In this document: in pieces, positions 34,502-43,245 of the stretch
How the letters are laid out: the number at the start of each line of letters is the position of its first letter
How positions within the stretch are numbered: the first letter of the stretch is position 1
Source of the DNA: Cytophagaceae bacterium
GTDB taxonomy: Bacteria; Bacteroidota; Bacteroidia; Cytophagales; Cyclobacteriaceae
Reading direction: 5' to 3'
Assembly (NCBI GenBank): GCA_006969745.1
Contig: CP030886.1
Coordinates: 2,701,234-2,765,233 of the forward strand
DNA: 64,000 nucleotides
Program-made: the position numbers and the translations under genes
The notes under the pieces: model-generated
What the model was told of the DNA's origin: nothing
Seen by the model: only the letters and a program-made list of their open reading frames with translations
Databases searched by the model: none

Positions 34502-37066
34502 TCACTTCATTAAATGCACATATCCCTTAAACTCTGAGTTTGTATACTTAATCACGTAGTAATAAATCCCACTCGGAAATTGACCGCCCGTCCAAATAAA
34601 ATCACGGGATTCTGATCGGAATACTGGCGCACCAGCTCTATTGGTGATTACAATATATTCGAATGAATTGTCACAGTTGTCGGGAGGTAAATTTTGATTT
34701 ATCTCAGGGTTTCCGGACATGCTAAAAACATCATTGGTGTTGTCACCATTTGGCGTGAAGATGTTTGGCGGGGCAAAAGATTGTTGTCGTTCACTGTCGT
34801 CAAAAATTTCTACTGTTAGTTTCAGTGTGTCAATGTTTGGTGTAGGACAAGCATTATCACTGATCTGTACCACAATATCCTGCAGACTGGAGGTCTCCCC
34901 CAATCTGAGTAAAGAACATTCAGGTTGCCATTTCAAGATAGCATTGACTCTACCTTGGCCAGTTATAGGTTCCATTTCAAGGGTGCTTGAGGCTGGCTGT
35001 CTTATTCCCTGGGCAAACTGAATGGTTATTTCATCTCCGGGATCTAAATCAAAGGCACCGATTTCAATTTCTGCGTACTCATTCACTCTCAGTGACTGAT
35101 TTCGCTCAATAGGATCGAACTGAGGACTGACATTTGCAGGATAATTCACCTGGATAAAATGCCTTAACGTATCAAAGTTTTTGACCTTGCATTTATCATC
35201 ATCATCTGCAATAAACAACAGCTCAAACTGTTCCCCATCAACAAATCGATTCGCATCACAGGCCAGGTCCCAGGTGAAATTTGAACTTACTGAAGTATTT
35301 CCTGATACAGGGGTAAAAGAAGCGCCATACAATTCGGGATCAAAGTTGCCCCCAATGAATGAAAGAGAAACATCATCGCCATCAGCATCCGATGCGATGA
35401 CTTCAATATTGAGGGTAGTTCCCAAATCAACTTGCGATGGGAAGGAATTCGAAACGGTGATTTGAGGGTCTGTATTTTGAGGTAAAATAACCAACGCATC
35501 AATAAACACTGTATCTCCGGGCACATCACAGATGTCGTGATCATTCACTATGATTCCAACTTTAAAGTCTTGTACCTCAGAGAAATCATATGTTTCGCAA
35601 TCAGTATCCCAAGTCAAGGTCGCCTCAATACTTCCGGAAGAAGCATCAATATTACTCAAGCCAAATCCTGCAGAGGCGGGATCCTCAATTCCTTCAATGA
35701 ATAGTGTAATATCCAGATCATCTCCGTCTGCATCGATACCAGTGATAGTTTGCGTATAGGTAGGACTGTTTTCAGACAATAAAATAGAATTAGTACTTGT
35801 AGAAGCATCTGGAGGAGTGTTGGGTGGGGCTTCTACCTCAATAGTCAACCTCAAAGTATCTAATTGAGGAAGTGGACATGCATCATCTGCTGCTATTAAA
35901 TCCAGAATAAATGGTTCGTCGCGAATAGGAGGGCAATCCGGAATACAAACTTCTACTTCCAATTGGCTCTCACCGTCCCCAACCGGGATTTTATTAAGCG
36001 TAAATATTTCATTTAATTCCTCATCAAAGTTTACTCCCTTAGCTCTCAGAGAGATGGTTTCTCCCACAGTTACATTTGAGACTAAAAAACTAAAACACTT
36101 TTCAACATCACTCGCAACATACGTTAGCACATCAGTTTCAGCATTGAAAGTTGGGTTTCCCGGAATTTCAATATCCACAACTGGAGGATCCGGTGGTTCG
36201 CATCCGTCGACTACCAGCATCTGAAAATCCCTGCGAACCTCACCGATTTTTTCACCGTTCCTAAATTCTTCGACCTTGACAGCAAACACAAATAGCCCGG
36301 TTTGGTCCGGTGTTACGGTTAATAAGCCTCTGTTACTAATCCGCAACGGTTTGGTGCCGCCGACCATGTTGCTTTCGGAAAATCCATCCAGAAATGAAAT
36401 GCCAAAATGAGGTTTTGGTTGTGGGATAGGTAAAGCTACAGCCGAGGAGCTGTTTAAGGGTGTAGTTAACGAGTAGACCAACGAGTCTCCGTCAGGATCA
36501 ACTCCTGTAAACTCCACATAGTAGAGCTGATCAATGCATGCATAATCACTCAGTGGCTTAAAGAGAATAGGGGAAGAATTAATAAACACTTTCCCATTTC
36601 TCATCAATGGAGGAATCTCTAAAACGTAGTTCATTCCTGTGCCTTGAGGATTCACGATGTTATCTATTGCAGTATTTCTGCAGCAACGTTCCCATTGGAT
36701 GTAATACCCATCTTCACTGTCATATTGCTCGGGACTCAATTCAATGTCTGCCGAGTAAAGAACTCTGGATGTTTGCAACTCGTCCCTGGCACATTCGATA
36801 TTTGTGTATTCTACATTTTCAATCTGGCTCAGGGGCAAATCGTGTGTAGACATCAACTGATTATCCCCATTTCTAAAAATGTAAACAGTTATGAAAGGGT
36901 CTGCACCAGGATTTTGAGTTTGTGCTTCATCAAAGTATTGGATGAGATTAATACGGTATAACCCATCGCTGAGGTAGATAAATTCGATCTCACCACCTAC
37001 AATATGAAAGGCATTGGTAATTCCAATGGTTAGGAATAGACAGCTAGTGATTAAAAACTTCTTCAT
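34502..37066 (-). CDS. Large exported protein with gliding-motility-associated C-terminal domain
   Basis: 854 residues from the ATG at 37066, which gives a proper signal peptide (LITSCLFLTIGITNA); the 16-codon upstream extension is less likely. The body contains several cadherin/Ig-like beta domains, each with DADGDD or DPDGDS calcium-type motifs (GVDPDGDSLVYSL, GIDADGDDLDITL, ASDADGDDVSLSF, FDLDPGDEITIQF). The C-terminus is the CHU_C type B sorting domain, beginning PPNIFTPNGDNTNDVF and ending SGIYYYVIKYTNSEFKGYVHLMK. Type B signals direct export through the type IX system, usually with a partner PorP/SprF-like protein, which is not next to it. Probably a surface adhesin or filament. Confidence 0.88.
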   Translation of the reverse strand: MKKFLITSCLFLTIGITNAFHIVGGEIEFIYLSDGLYRINLIQYFDEAQTQNPGADPFITVYIFRNGDNQLMSTHDLPLSQIENVEYTNIECARDELQTSRVLYSADIELSPEQYDSEDGYYIQWERCCRNTAIDNIVNPQGTGMNYVLEIPPLMRNGKVFINSSPILFKPLSDYACIDQLYYVEFTGVDPDGDSLVYSLTTPLNSSSAVALPIPQPKPHFGISFLDGFSESNMVGGTKPLRISNRGLLTVTPDQTGLFVFAVKVEEFRNGEKIGEVRRDFQMLVVDGCEPPDPPVVDIEIPGNPTFNAETDVLTYVASDVEKCFSFLVSNVTVGETISLRAKGVNFDEELNEIFTLNKIPVGDGESQLEVEVCIPDCPPIRDEPFILDLIAADDACPLPQLDTLRLTIEVEAPPNTPPDASTSTNSILLSENSPTYTQTITGIDADGDDLDITLFIEGIEDPASAGFGLSNIDASSGSIEATLTWDTDCETYDFSEVQDFKVGIIVNDHDICDVPGDTVFIDALVILPQNTDPQITVSNSFPSQVDLGTTLNIEVIASDADGDDVSLSFIGGNFDPELYGASFTPVSGNTSVSSNFTWDLACDANRFVDGEQFELLFIADDDDKCKVKNFDTLRHFIQVNYPANVSPQFDPIERNQSLRVNEYAEIEIGAFDLDPGDEITIQFAQGIRQPASSTLEMEPITGQGRVNAILKWQPECSLLRLGETSSLQDIVVQISDNACPTPNIDTLKLTVEIFDDSERQQSFAPPNIFTPNGDNTNDVFSMSGNPEINQNLPPDNCDNSFEYIVITNRAGAPVFRSESRDFIWTGGQFPSGIYYYVIKYTNSEFKGYVHLMK

Positions 37067-37231
37067 CTTACCAAATACTACAACAATGAAAGTACTAAAA
37101 ACCCTGTAAACCAAAGACGTGGATAGTAATTTTGCGACAATGAAATGAGCATTACTTCTACACTTGATTTTTTATCTCAATAAAATTTTTAATGCGAATT
37201 CCATGTGGCAATTAAAGGCAAACAAATTCAC

Positions 37232-38647
37232 ATGAAAAAAGGAGCGACAATAGACTCGTTGGAAATCACCGGAATCTCATCTGAAGGTAAAGGTGTAGGA
37301 AGAGTAAACGGTCAGGTAGTATTCGTTAAAGAAACAGTACCCGGAGATATTGTAAAAGCAAAAGTTGTTGGCAAGAAAAAGAAGTTTCTTGAGGCGTATG
37401 CCGAAGAGATTATTACCAAATCTGATGAACGTATTGTTCCTTTTTGCGAACACTTCGGACTTTGTGGAGGATGCAAGTGGCAACACATGCACTATGATTC
37501 TCAGTTGAAATATAAGCAGAAGCATGTTGAGGAAAATCTCCAGAAATTGAGTGGGTTAGAGCTACCTCAAACAAATGCTATTTTGGGATCGAGTGAAACT
37601 ACCTTTTATAGAAATAAGCTGGAGTTCACTTTCTCCAATTTCAGATGGCTTACAAAGGAAGAAATTGCGTCTGGAGAAGAGTACGTGCGCACCGGATTGG
37701 GATTTCATATTCCAAAACAATTCAACAAAATCATTAATGTAGAAAAATGCTACCTGCAAGCCGATCCTTCCAATGAAATCAGACTAAAGGTAAAGTCCTT
37801 TGCCGATGCACATGACATCCCATTCTTTGACGTGAAAAAGCAAGAAGGATTCTTGCGCAACCTGGTCATTCGTACTTCAACAACGGGAGATTTGATGGTT
37901 ATCCTCCAGGTGTATTACCGGGATCAGGAGCTGATCGACTTGATGTTGAACCATTTGAAAAAGGAGTTCCCTCAGATCACCTCACTCATGTATGTGGTGA
38001 ATGAGAAGGGAAATGATTCATTCAGTGATCAAGAGGTGCTATTGTTTGCCGGAAAGGATCATATCATGGAGCAGATGGGTGACCTTAAGTTTAAAATTGG
38101 ACCAAAATCATTCTACCAAACCAATTCTGTACAAGCGCATGAGTTGTACAAAGTAGCCGCTGATTTTGCAGGTCTGAAAGGTGATGAATTAGTCTATGAC
38201 TTATATACAGGTACCGGTACCATCGCCAATTTTGTAGCACGCAGTGCCAAGAAAGTAATAGGCATTGAATATGTGGAGGAGGCAATTGCTGATGCTAAAG
38301 TGAATAGTGAACTAAACGGGATCGCCAATACATATTTTTATGCAGGAGATATGAAAGATCTGCTGGGCAATGAATTCATCAATAAGCATGGAAAACCTGA
38401 TGTAATCATCACCGATCCACCACGAGCTGGAATGCATCCCAGAGTGACCCAACTACTGGCCGAAATCAAGTCAGATAGAATTGTATATGTAAGCTGTAAC
38501 CCGGCGACTCAAGCGCGTGATTTGGAGGTTCTGGGTCAAGTTTATGATGTGGTTAAAATTCAGCCGGTAGACATGTTTCCGCAGACACAGCATATCGAGA
38601 GTGTTGTTCTCTTGGAATTGAAATCGGAATTTAAGGATAAAAACTAG
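37232..38647 (+). CDS. rlmD: 23S rRNA (uracil-5-)-methyltransferase RlmD
   Basis: 471 residues from the ATG at 37232; a GTG at 37205 would add nine residues. The N-terminal TRAM domain (VVFVKETVPGDIVKAKVVGKKKKF) is followed by the iron-sulfur cysteines in FCEHFGLCGGCKW, with a fourth in VEKCYLQ. The SAM-binding region is VYDLYTGTGTIANFVA, and the catalytic part holds ITDPPRAGMHP and the nucleophile in VYVSCNPATQARDL. RlmD methylates 23S uridine 1939 in E. coli numbering; some Bacteroidota paralogues act on other uridines or tRNA (TrmA/RlmC-like), so the exact site is inferred. It is the last chromosomal gene before the island. Confidence 0.9.
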   Translation: MKKGATIDSLEITGISSEGKGVGRVNGQVVFVKETVPGDIVKAKVVGKKKKFLEAYAEEIITKSDERIVPFCEHFGLCGGCKWQHMHYDSQLKYKQKHVEENLQKLSGLELPQTNAILGSSETTFYRNKLEFTFSNFRWLTKEEIASGEEYVRTGLGFHIPKQFNKIINVEKCYLQADPSNEIRLKVKSFADAHDIPFFDVKKQEGFLRNLVIRTSTTGDLMVILQVYYRDQELIDLMLNHLKKEFPQITSLMYVVNEKGNDSFSDQEVLLFAGKDHIMEQMGDLKFKIGPKSFYQTNSVQAHELYKVAADFAGLKGDELVYDLYTGTGTIANFVARSAKKVIGIEYVEEAIADAKVNSELNGIANTYFYAGDMKDLLGNEFINKHGKPDVIITDPPRAGMHPRVTQLLAEIKSDRIVYVSCNPATQARDLEVLGQVYDVVKIQPVDMFPQTQHIESVVLLELKSEFKDKN

Positions 38648-38750
38648 GAAATAGTCTCAAAAAAGGTTGTTTTATCATCTTATTGCTTCATATTTCTTCC
38701 TATCATTTCTCATTCTTTCTAATTTGGAAAACAGCATTTCTCGGCATTTT

Positions 38751-38769
38751 TTTGTCCGAATTTTGTCCG
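38751..38769 (+). repeat. Left end repeat (candidate attL / integrase binding site)
   Basis: TTTGTCCGAATTTTGTCCG, two copies of TTTGTCCG at an 11-bp period. It lies 62 bases before the recombinase start, and an inverted copy CGGACAA lies at 38798-38804. The right end of the island carries the same sequence with one change. Confidence 0.65.
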
Positions 38770-38831
38770 AGCATAGTAAAATTACATACATTTCATGCGG
38801 ACAAGTAGCTCCGTTTTTCGTATATTTATAT

Positions 38832-40142
38832 ATGAAAAATCGGGTAAAAAAGCAGTCCAGTGTTGAGCTAAAAGGCAACCGTATTGTCATACGTTACAAG
38901 TCCAAAAGATGGGCGACTGGATATACACTTCATTCTAAAAGAAAGACGATCCATGACCAGCAATTTAGTAATGGTCGCCTAAAGGCTGCTTGGAACAGAG
39001 ATGAGTTTGAAAATGCAAACTTGTCAATCCTGAAAAAGAAACAACACATCGACAATCTGATTACTGAGGCATACGAAAAGAATGTCGATGAAATCACATA
39101 CGTAGAAGCGTTTCTCGATGACAACAATAGGAAGCTTAAGCAACTTTCGGTGACCAAGAATACTTTGGTTACAGAGGTTTTTGCTGAATATCTAAGGGAA
39201 GTGAAAGCCAAATCAAAAAAGATTACCGAAGATCGAAGTATGGATAGATACCTTTCAAAGCTACGCCGTTTGGAAAGGTTCAGACCTAAAGCCAAAATGG
39301 GAGAAATCGATATCAGGTGGATTGAAGAGTTTACAGAATATTTGGCTACACCTAAAGAAGAGACAAATCAAATCTATGATAAGAGAAAAGACGTTACCTT
39401 TTCTGTTACAAAAGTCATATCACAAACCGACACAACAATTACACGCTTCTTAAAGGATTTGAAATCCTTCTTTAGATACGTTGAAAAGATTAGTGATCTG
39501 AAACTACCGGTTGATGACATTCAAGAATACATTGAAGTCTTAGCAAGTAAAAAGCCCTCTCAAGATGAAATTATTGCTCTGACGGTCGATCAATGGGAAG
39601 ATTACAAAAACTATACACCCAACCCCCACAATCCAGCAGAAGTTAGAACCTATGATGCATTTAAATTTAGTGTGTTGACAGGCATGCGCTGGAGTGATCT
39701 TACACGTCTTGAGAATTTTCATGTCATTGATGGCAAAATAAAGATGCATGCTGAAAAGACGAATGTCTATTTTGAAGTACCATTAAAACCAGAAGCAGAA
39801 GCAATCTTTAATAAATATGGGCGCTCTTTTGTGGGTGTCTTTTCTAAGAATCAACAGCAGAACAAGAACCTAAGAAAAATCTTGATGAAGTTGCCCACTC
39901 TTCAACACCAGGTTCAAAAAACCACGTTTCGTTTGGGCAAGCCGATTAGAGAGACAATCCAAGCGTTTGAGCGTGTTACCTTTCACTCAAGCCGAAGAAC
40001 TTTTGCTAGTTTCTGTGTAAGGCACGGCTGTACTTTGGATCAAATTCAATTGTTTCTTGGCTGGACTGATATTCGCACTCTTAGAAGGTATCTATCTACT
40101 TTTGCTAGAGATAACACACCTGACGATTTACCCAACTTTTGA
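38832..40142 (+). CDS. Tyrosine recombinase/integrase of the island (phage integrase SAM-like)
   Basis: 436 residues from the ATG at 38832; the upstream in-frame extension crosses the repeat region and is hydrophobic noise. The N-terminal arm-binding segment (KGNRIVIRYKSKRWATGYTL) and the SAM-like core-binding domain (about 115-225) precede the catalytic domain. Catalytic residues: Arg in LTGMRWSDL, Lys in HAEKTNVYFEV, His-x-x-Arg in HSSRRTFA, Trp in the usual His position in LGWTDIRT, and Tyr in RRYLSTFA. This layout is typical of Bacteroidota integrases (CTnDOT/Tn4555-like group). It lies at the left end next to the repeat and convergently overlaps the next gene by 15 bases. Confidence 0.92.
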   Translation: MKNRVKKQSSVELKGNRIVIRYKSKRWATGYTLHSKRKTIHDQQFSNGRLKAAWNRDEFENANLSILKKKQHIDNLITEAYEKNVDEITYVEAFLDDNNRKLKQLSVTKNTLVTEVFAEYLREVKAKSKKITEDRSMDRYLSKLRRLERFRPKAKMGEIDIRWIEEFTEYLATPKEETNQIYDKRKDVTFSVTKVISQTDTTITRFLKDLKSFFRYVEKISDLKLPVDDIQEYIEVLASKKPSQDEIIALTVDQWEDYKNYTPNPHNPAEVRTYDAFKFSVLTGMRWSDLTRLENFHVIDGKIKMHAEKTNVYFEVPLKPEAEAIFNKYGRSFVGVFSKNQQQNKNLRKILMKLPTLQHQVQKTTFRLGKPIRETIQAFERVTFHSSRRTFASFCVRHGCTLDQIQLFLGWTDIRTLRRYLSTFARDNTPDDLPNF

Positions 40143-40634
40143 TTTGGTCTCTTTTGAGAAGTTTTTAATAAATAATTGATACTCAAAAGGCTTGGATTCT
40201 TTTAAATAGGTGGCAAAGCTTAAAACATTCAACCCACCATTGGTTTGATTTTCAAACTGCTCCTTGTGATCTCCTTTTTGAAGCCACGATTCAGAACGTT
40301 CGCAAAGAAGAGCGGCTTCACGCTTTTTTATAACAGCTCTTGGGTCTATGGTATCTAGAAACTCTATTTGAATTGTTTCTTTTTGCGCGGCTCTTTTTAG
40401 CGTTTCGATTTGTTCTATACAATAATCGCTAATGAGGAGATTGAGTTGGTGAACAGCGTCTATTATGGATTTCAAATGATTGATTTTATGATGAGCGTTT
40501 GCATGCTCCAAGCTTGAATAATCAACGGAATTTTTTATGAAATCCTCTTTACGTTGCAAGTGTTTCATATCGCTTAATATGAGCGATACAAAATCCCTTG
40601 TCAGTCCTCGTTTTATGTCATCATTCAATTTCAT
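40128..40634 (-). CDS. Small protein with C-terminal HTH, possible excision factor
   Basis: 168 residues from the ATG at 40634 (a TTG two codons upstream is possible). The first 100 residues are helical and charged. The C-terminal part, IKKREAALLCERSESWLQKG followed by a wing-like segment, resembles the MerR/excisionase-type helix-turn-helix used by recombination directionality factors. Its position right beside the integrase and convergent to it fits an excision or regulatory role, although the usual Xis proteins are shorter. Assignment from a short motif only. Confidence 0.5.
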   Translation of the reverse strand: MKLNDDIKRGLTRDFVSLILSDMKHLQRKEDFIKNSVDYSSLEHANAHHKINHLKSIIDAVHQLNLLISDYCIEQIETLKRAAQKETIQIEFLDTIDPRAVIKKREAALLCERSESWLQKGDHKEQFENQTNGGLNVLSFATYLKESKPFEYQLFIKNFSKETKSKVG

Positions 40635-40669
40635 AAGCAATGCGTTTAAATCAATCCACCTGTTACCTT

Positions 40670-42211
40670 TTACTTTCTCTGGTCAAATTCTACGAGTGCG
40701 TAATTCGCCTTTTTCTTGCCCCATGTTTTTCCGGCCTTAAACACTATAGTCTCTACTTTGTAGTTATTCGCTTTTCGCCCGGTTTTAAATGAAGTAAAGT
40801 GATCCGGCATGACCCGGTGCATCAATCGCTGGTTTTTGGTTTTACTAAATTCCATATCCTTGCTTATCGAGAGATTATCAAGATCAACCAAGTGTTGACC
40901 AATCATTTCTGATGCCCAGCTATTAGTGCCAAAGCAGCTATTCGAAGCAAAGAATTTGAGGTTCAAATTCCCAAGAATGCTTTTGGCTCTGGCTTGTGGT
41001 TGATTACTACCCATCAGGTGATATAGTCCGTTTAGATTTTGTGTTATGAACACAGTAGAAACCCATGAACTCCGTGCGGTTGCCTGAAAAAGTGTATCTA
41101 CTTGTGGATTAAGGAAATTTTGTGCTTCATCAATCCAAAGGAATATCGGCATGGGGTTAGTTTCTTGCTCAATACACCTCCGTTCCATCGCACCTTGAAA
41201 AAGACTTTTATATATAATGGAAGCAAATATTCCAGCTAGACCAAACTCCTTGATTGGAAAATCAACAATAACAATCTTCTTCTTTGAAATAATATTTTCA
41301 GGCAAAAGCTCTTCACTAAGACCAGAGGCGAATTGTCTTTTAAGAATTCCTCTATTCATGAAGGGTGCGACAATGCCCATAAAGGAAGCGACAATGATAC
41401 TGCGGCTCCTCTCTGCCAATTTTGCAAACTCTCGAAGCCAATAATCTTCCAAGCGTTCGACATCCTCAATATCTTCTTTGTTTTTAAAGTCTGTGCTTTG
41501 GACTTTATAAAGAGTATGTAAGAAATAGTTTGTTTCTTGCATATCTTCCAACTCTTTTAAAGCCTCTTCACGGGTACTTTGATCGATATTTTCTTTTGTA
41601 GAAATTATACTGAGTAGTGAAATGTAATAGTCAGCTTGTTCCTCAGTAAATGAGTCAGCAACCATCTTGCGCATATTGTAAATACTCACCTCTTCATTAG
41701 CCATTGTTAGGGCAAGAATGGTCATGCTAATAAGGTAGCGAAGTGAATTATCCCAAAATCGTTCTTCATTATTGCTACTCCCCCCTGATTGATATTGACG
41801 ATTTTGGTCATTCAAGTTCATCAAAGCATTATTGGCATTGAATATGTCACCCGCACCCTCTCCTTTTCGCTTTAGTTCATATTGAAGAAAGTTGAATTGT
41901 AGGTCGCTTGCTTTATTAAATATGATTAAATCTTGTTCTCTGCCTGTTTCTTGGGCGTATTCCTGCCATCTCGCTCGTTCATCCGGTTTGGCGCACATGA
42001 CCACCCCCCCAAATCCAGCTCTTAACATTGCCTTTGCTGTGAACTTTCCTGGACCTGAAGACTTTCCCGATCCGGTTGAACCGCACATCAAAATACCCTC
42101 CAGAACATCCGCCCAAGTTATGAGTGTGTCCGTGCCAGGCACTTTGTAAAGCACTTGATCAAGTAAAGCTTCGTGGTTTTTATGATCTGATTGCCTTTTA
42201 AGTAGTCCCAT
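40670..42211 (-). CDS. VirD4/TraD-type conjugative coupling ATPase
   Basis: 513 residues. Walker A is CGSTGSGKSS (about 43-52) and Walker B is IFLWIDEAQNFL; the C-terminal half has the TraM-recognition/coupling-protein pattern FQATARSSWVSTVFITQNLNGLYHLMG. The protein lacks the two N-terminal membrane helices of classical VirD4, so it is a short, soluble or partner-anchored form. Coupling proteins bring the relaxase-DNA complex to the secretion channel. It lies on the same strand as the relaxase, two small genes downstream, and no channel gene is present. Start context is A/T rich without a Shine-Dalgarno sequence. Confidence 0.88.
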   Translation of the reverse strand: MGLLKRQSDHKNHEALLDQVLYKVPGTDTLITWADVLEGILMCGSTGSGKSSGPGKFTAKAMLRAGFGGVVMCAKPDERARWQEYAQETGREQDLIIFNKASDLQFNFLQYELKRKGEGAGDIFNANNALMNLNDQNRQYQSGGSSNNEERFWDNSLRYLISMTILALTMANEEVSIYNMRKMVADSFTEEQADYYISLLSIISTKENIDQSTREEALKELEDMQETNYFLHTLYKVQSTDFKNKEDIEDVERLEDYWLREFAKLAERSRSIIVASFMGIVAPFMNRGILKRQFASGLSEELLPENIISKKKIVIVDFPIKEFGLAGIFASIIYKSLFQGAMERRCIEQETNPMPIFLWIDEAQNFLNPQVDTLFQATARSSWVSTVFITQNLNGLYHLMGSNQPQARAKSILGNLNLKFFASNSCFGTNSWASEMIGQHLVDLDNLSISKDMEFSKTKNQRLMHRVMPDHFTSFKTGRKANNYKVETIVFKAGKTWGKKKANYALVEFDQRK

Positions 42212-42301
42212 TTTAATTCATGTTTTAGTATCCTTTTCATAGTTGAGATATGGGCTATGAAAAATCAGGTGTCCCTAACCCAAACTTCTTTTTCCTAATG
42301 C

Positions 42302-42799
42302 TTATTTATCCTTTTCCATGCCTTTGTCCTTGCTTCGGTATTGGTTATGAGCATGATTAAAGGCATGACGCTTTCCTAACTCTTTGTGTTTTAATTTGAA
42401 ATTCTTCTTTAGGCCATCTTTATCATACTCTTCCTTGCTCTTCTTCATCAGTTCATCACGGTCATTTTGATCCTTCCAATCCCGATCATCTTTGATCACA
42501 TCATGACGTGATTGCTGTAAACCGCGACGCTCCCCATCAGAGTAGTGTACATCCTGCTTAATTCTATTATCATTAGCTTTCTGTCTATCGGCTTTGAACT
42601 TTTCCTTGCTCTTTTGGAAGGTGAAAAATCGATCCATTTTGTCGCCGACCTTGCTATACACTTCGAGTTTGTCTTCTATTTCTTTGTGTGACAAACCTTT
42701 GATCTGCGCCGGTGCAGAAATGGGCTTTTGCTCATTGATCTGCGTAGGGGCTAAATGATCAATTTTATGATCTTTAGCCTTTTTGTTGTCTCCTTTCAT
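42302..42799 (-). CDS. Highly charged hypothetical protein in the mobilisation module
   Basis: 165 residues, about half lysine, aspartate, glutamate and arginine, with no hydrophobic core, signal or membrane segment; probably disordered or coiled-coil. It has tracts such as KEKFKADRQKANDNRIKQD. It starts inside the last bases of the upstream gene (4-base overlap), in line with the coupling ATPase, so it is part of the mobilisation operon. Possible roles are relaxosome accessory or DNA-binding protein; this is inference from position and charge. Confidence 0.65.
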   Translation of the reverse strand: MKGDNKKAKDHKIDHLAPTQINEQKPISAPAQIKGLSHKEIEDKLEVYSKVGDKMDRFFTFQKSKEKFKADRQKANDNRIKQDVHYSDGERRGLQQSRHDVIKDDRDWKDQNDRDELMKKSKEEYDKDGLKKNFKLKHKELGKRHAFNHAHNQYRSKDKGMEKDK

Positions 42800-43245
42800 T
42801 CTTCTTCATTTTTAAGTTTACCAATTAGTTTATGTATTGATCCTCTCACTTGAATTTCGCTGATAAATACATTGGAGGTACCATCATCCTTACCACTTGG
42901 CGAGGGGCGTACCCACAGTAATTCATTTCGCGAAATATGCTCTTCTAAAACCCCCAGATTGCGCCCGACAAGGAGCACCTGTAGGTCATGAAGCAGGATC
43001 ATTAATTCTTCACCCTCTGAGACGATATGAGGCAAGTGAGCATACTTGATGATATAAGACCGTCCATAAGGCGTTAACACCTTAAAATGGTCGCTCAAAT
43101 CGCCATTCGTAGCCACTGCGAAGAACTGTGTAGAAGCTCTACGCTTGGCTATGTCAGTAATTGATTCATTACTGTTTTTAGCCTCTTGCGCGGTCTTGGG
43201 AAAAGCCCCGCGAAGGAGTCTTTTGTCGTCCCTGAATTTTTTCAT
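42796..43245 (-). CDS. Hypothetical protein overlapping the relaxase 3' end
   Basis: 149 residues, mixed alpha/beta, not recognised. Segments AKRRASTQFFAVATNGDLSDHFKVLTPYGRSYIIKYAHLPHIV and ELMILLHDLQVLLVGRNLGVLEEHI look like a folded domain. Its first 68 bases lie inside the relaxase gene in another frame, and its stop overlaps the next gene by four bases. Such overlaps suggest tight cotranslation with the relaxase. A shorter start inside would remove most of the overlap, but no suitable Met follows close by. Confidence 0.6.
   Translation of the reverse strand: MKKFRDDKRLLRGAFPKTAQEAKNSNESITDIAKRRASTQFFAVATNGDLSDHFKVLTPYGRSYIIKYAHLPHIVSEGEELMILLHDLQVLLVGRNLGVLEEHISRNELLWVRPSPSGKDDGTSNVFISEIQVRGSIHKLIGKLKNEEE

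Noticed and set aside
38675..38890. Minus-strand frame sharing the peptide DKIRTK with another frame at 62635-62823
   Set aside because: The shared peptide is only the translation of the 19-bp end repeat in the same reverse frame. The rest of the two frames is unrelated and low complexity, so neither is a gene.
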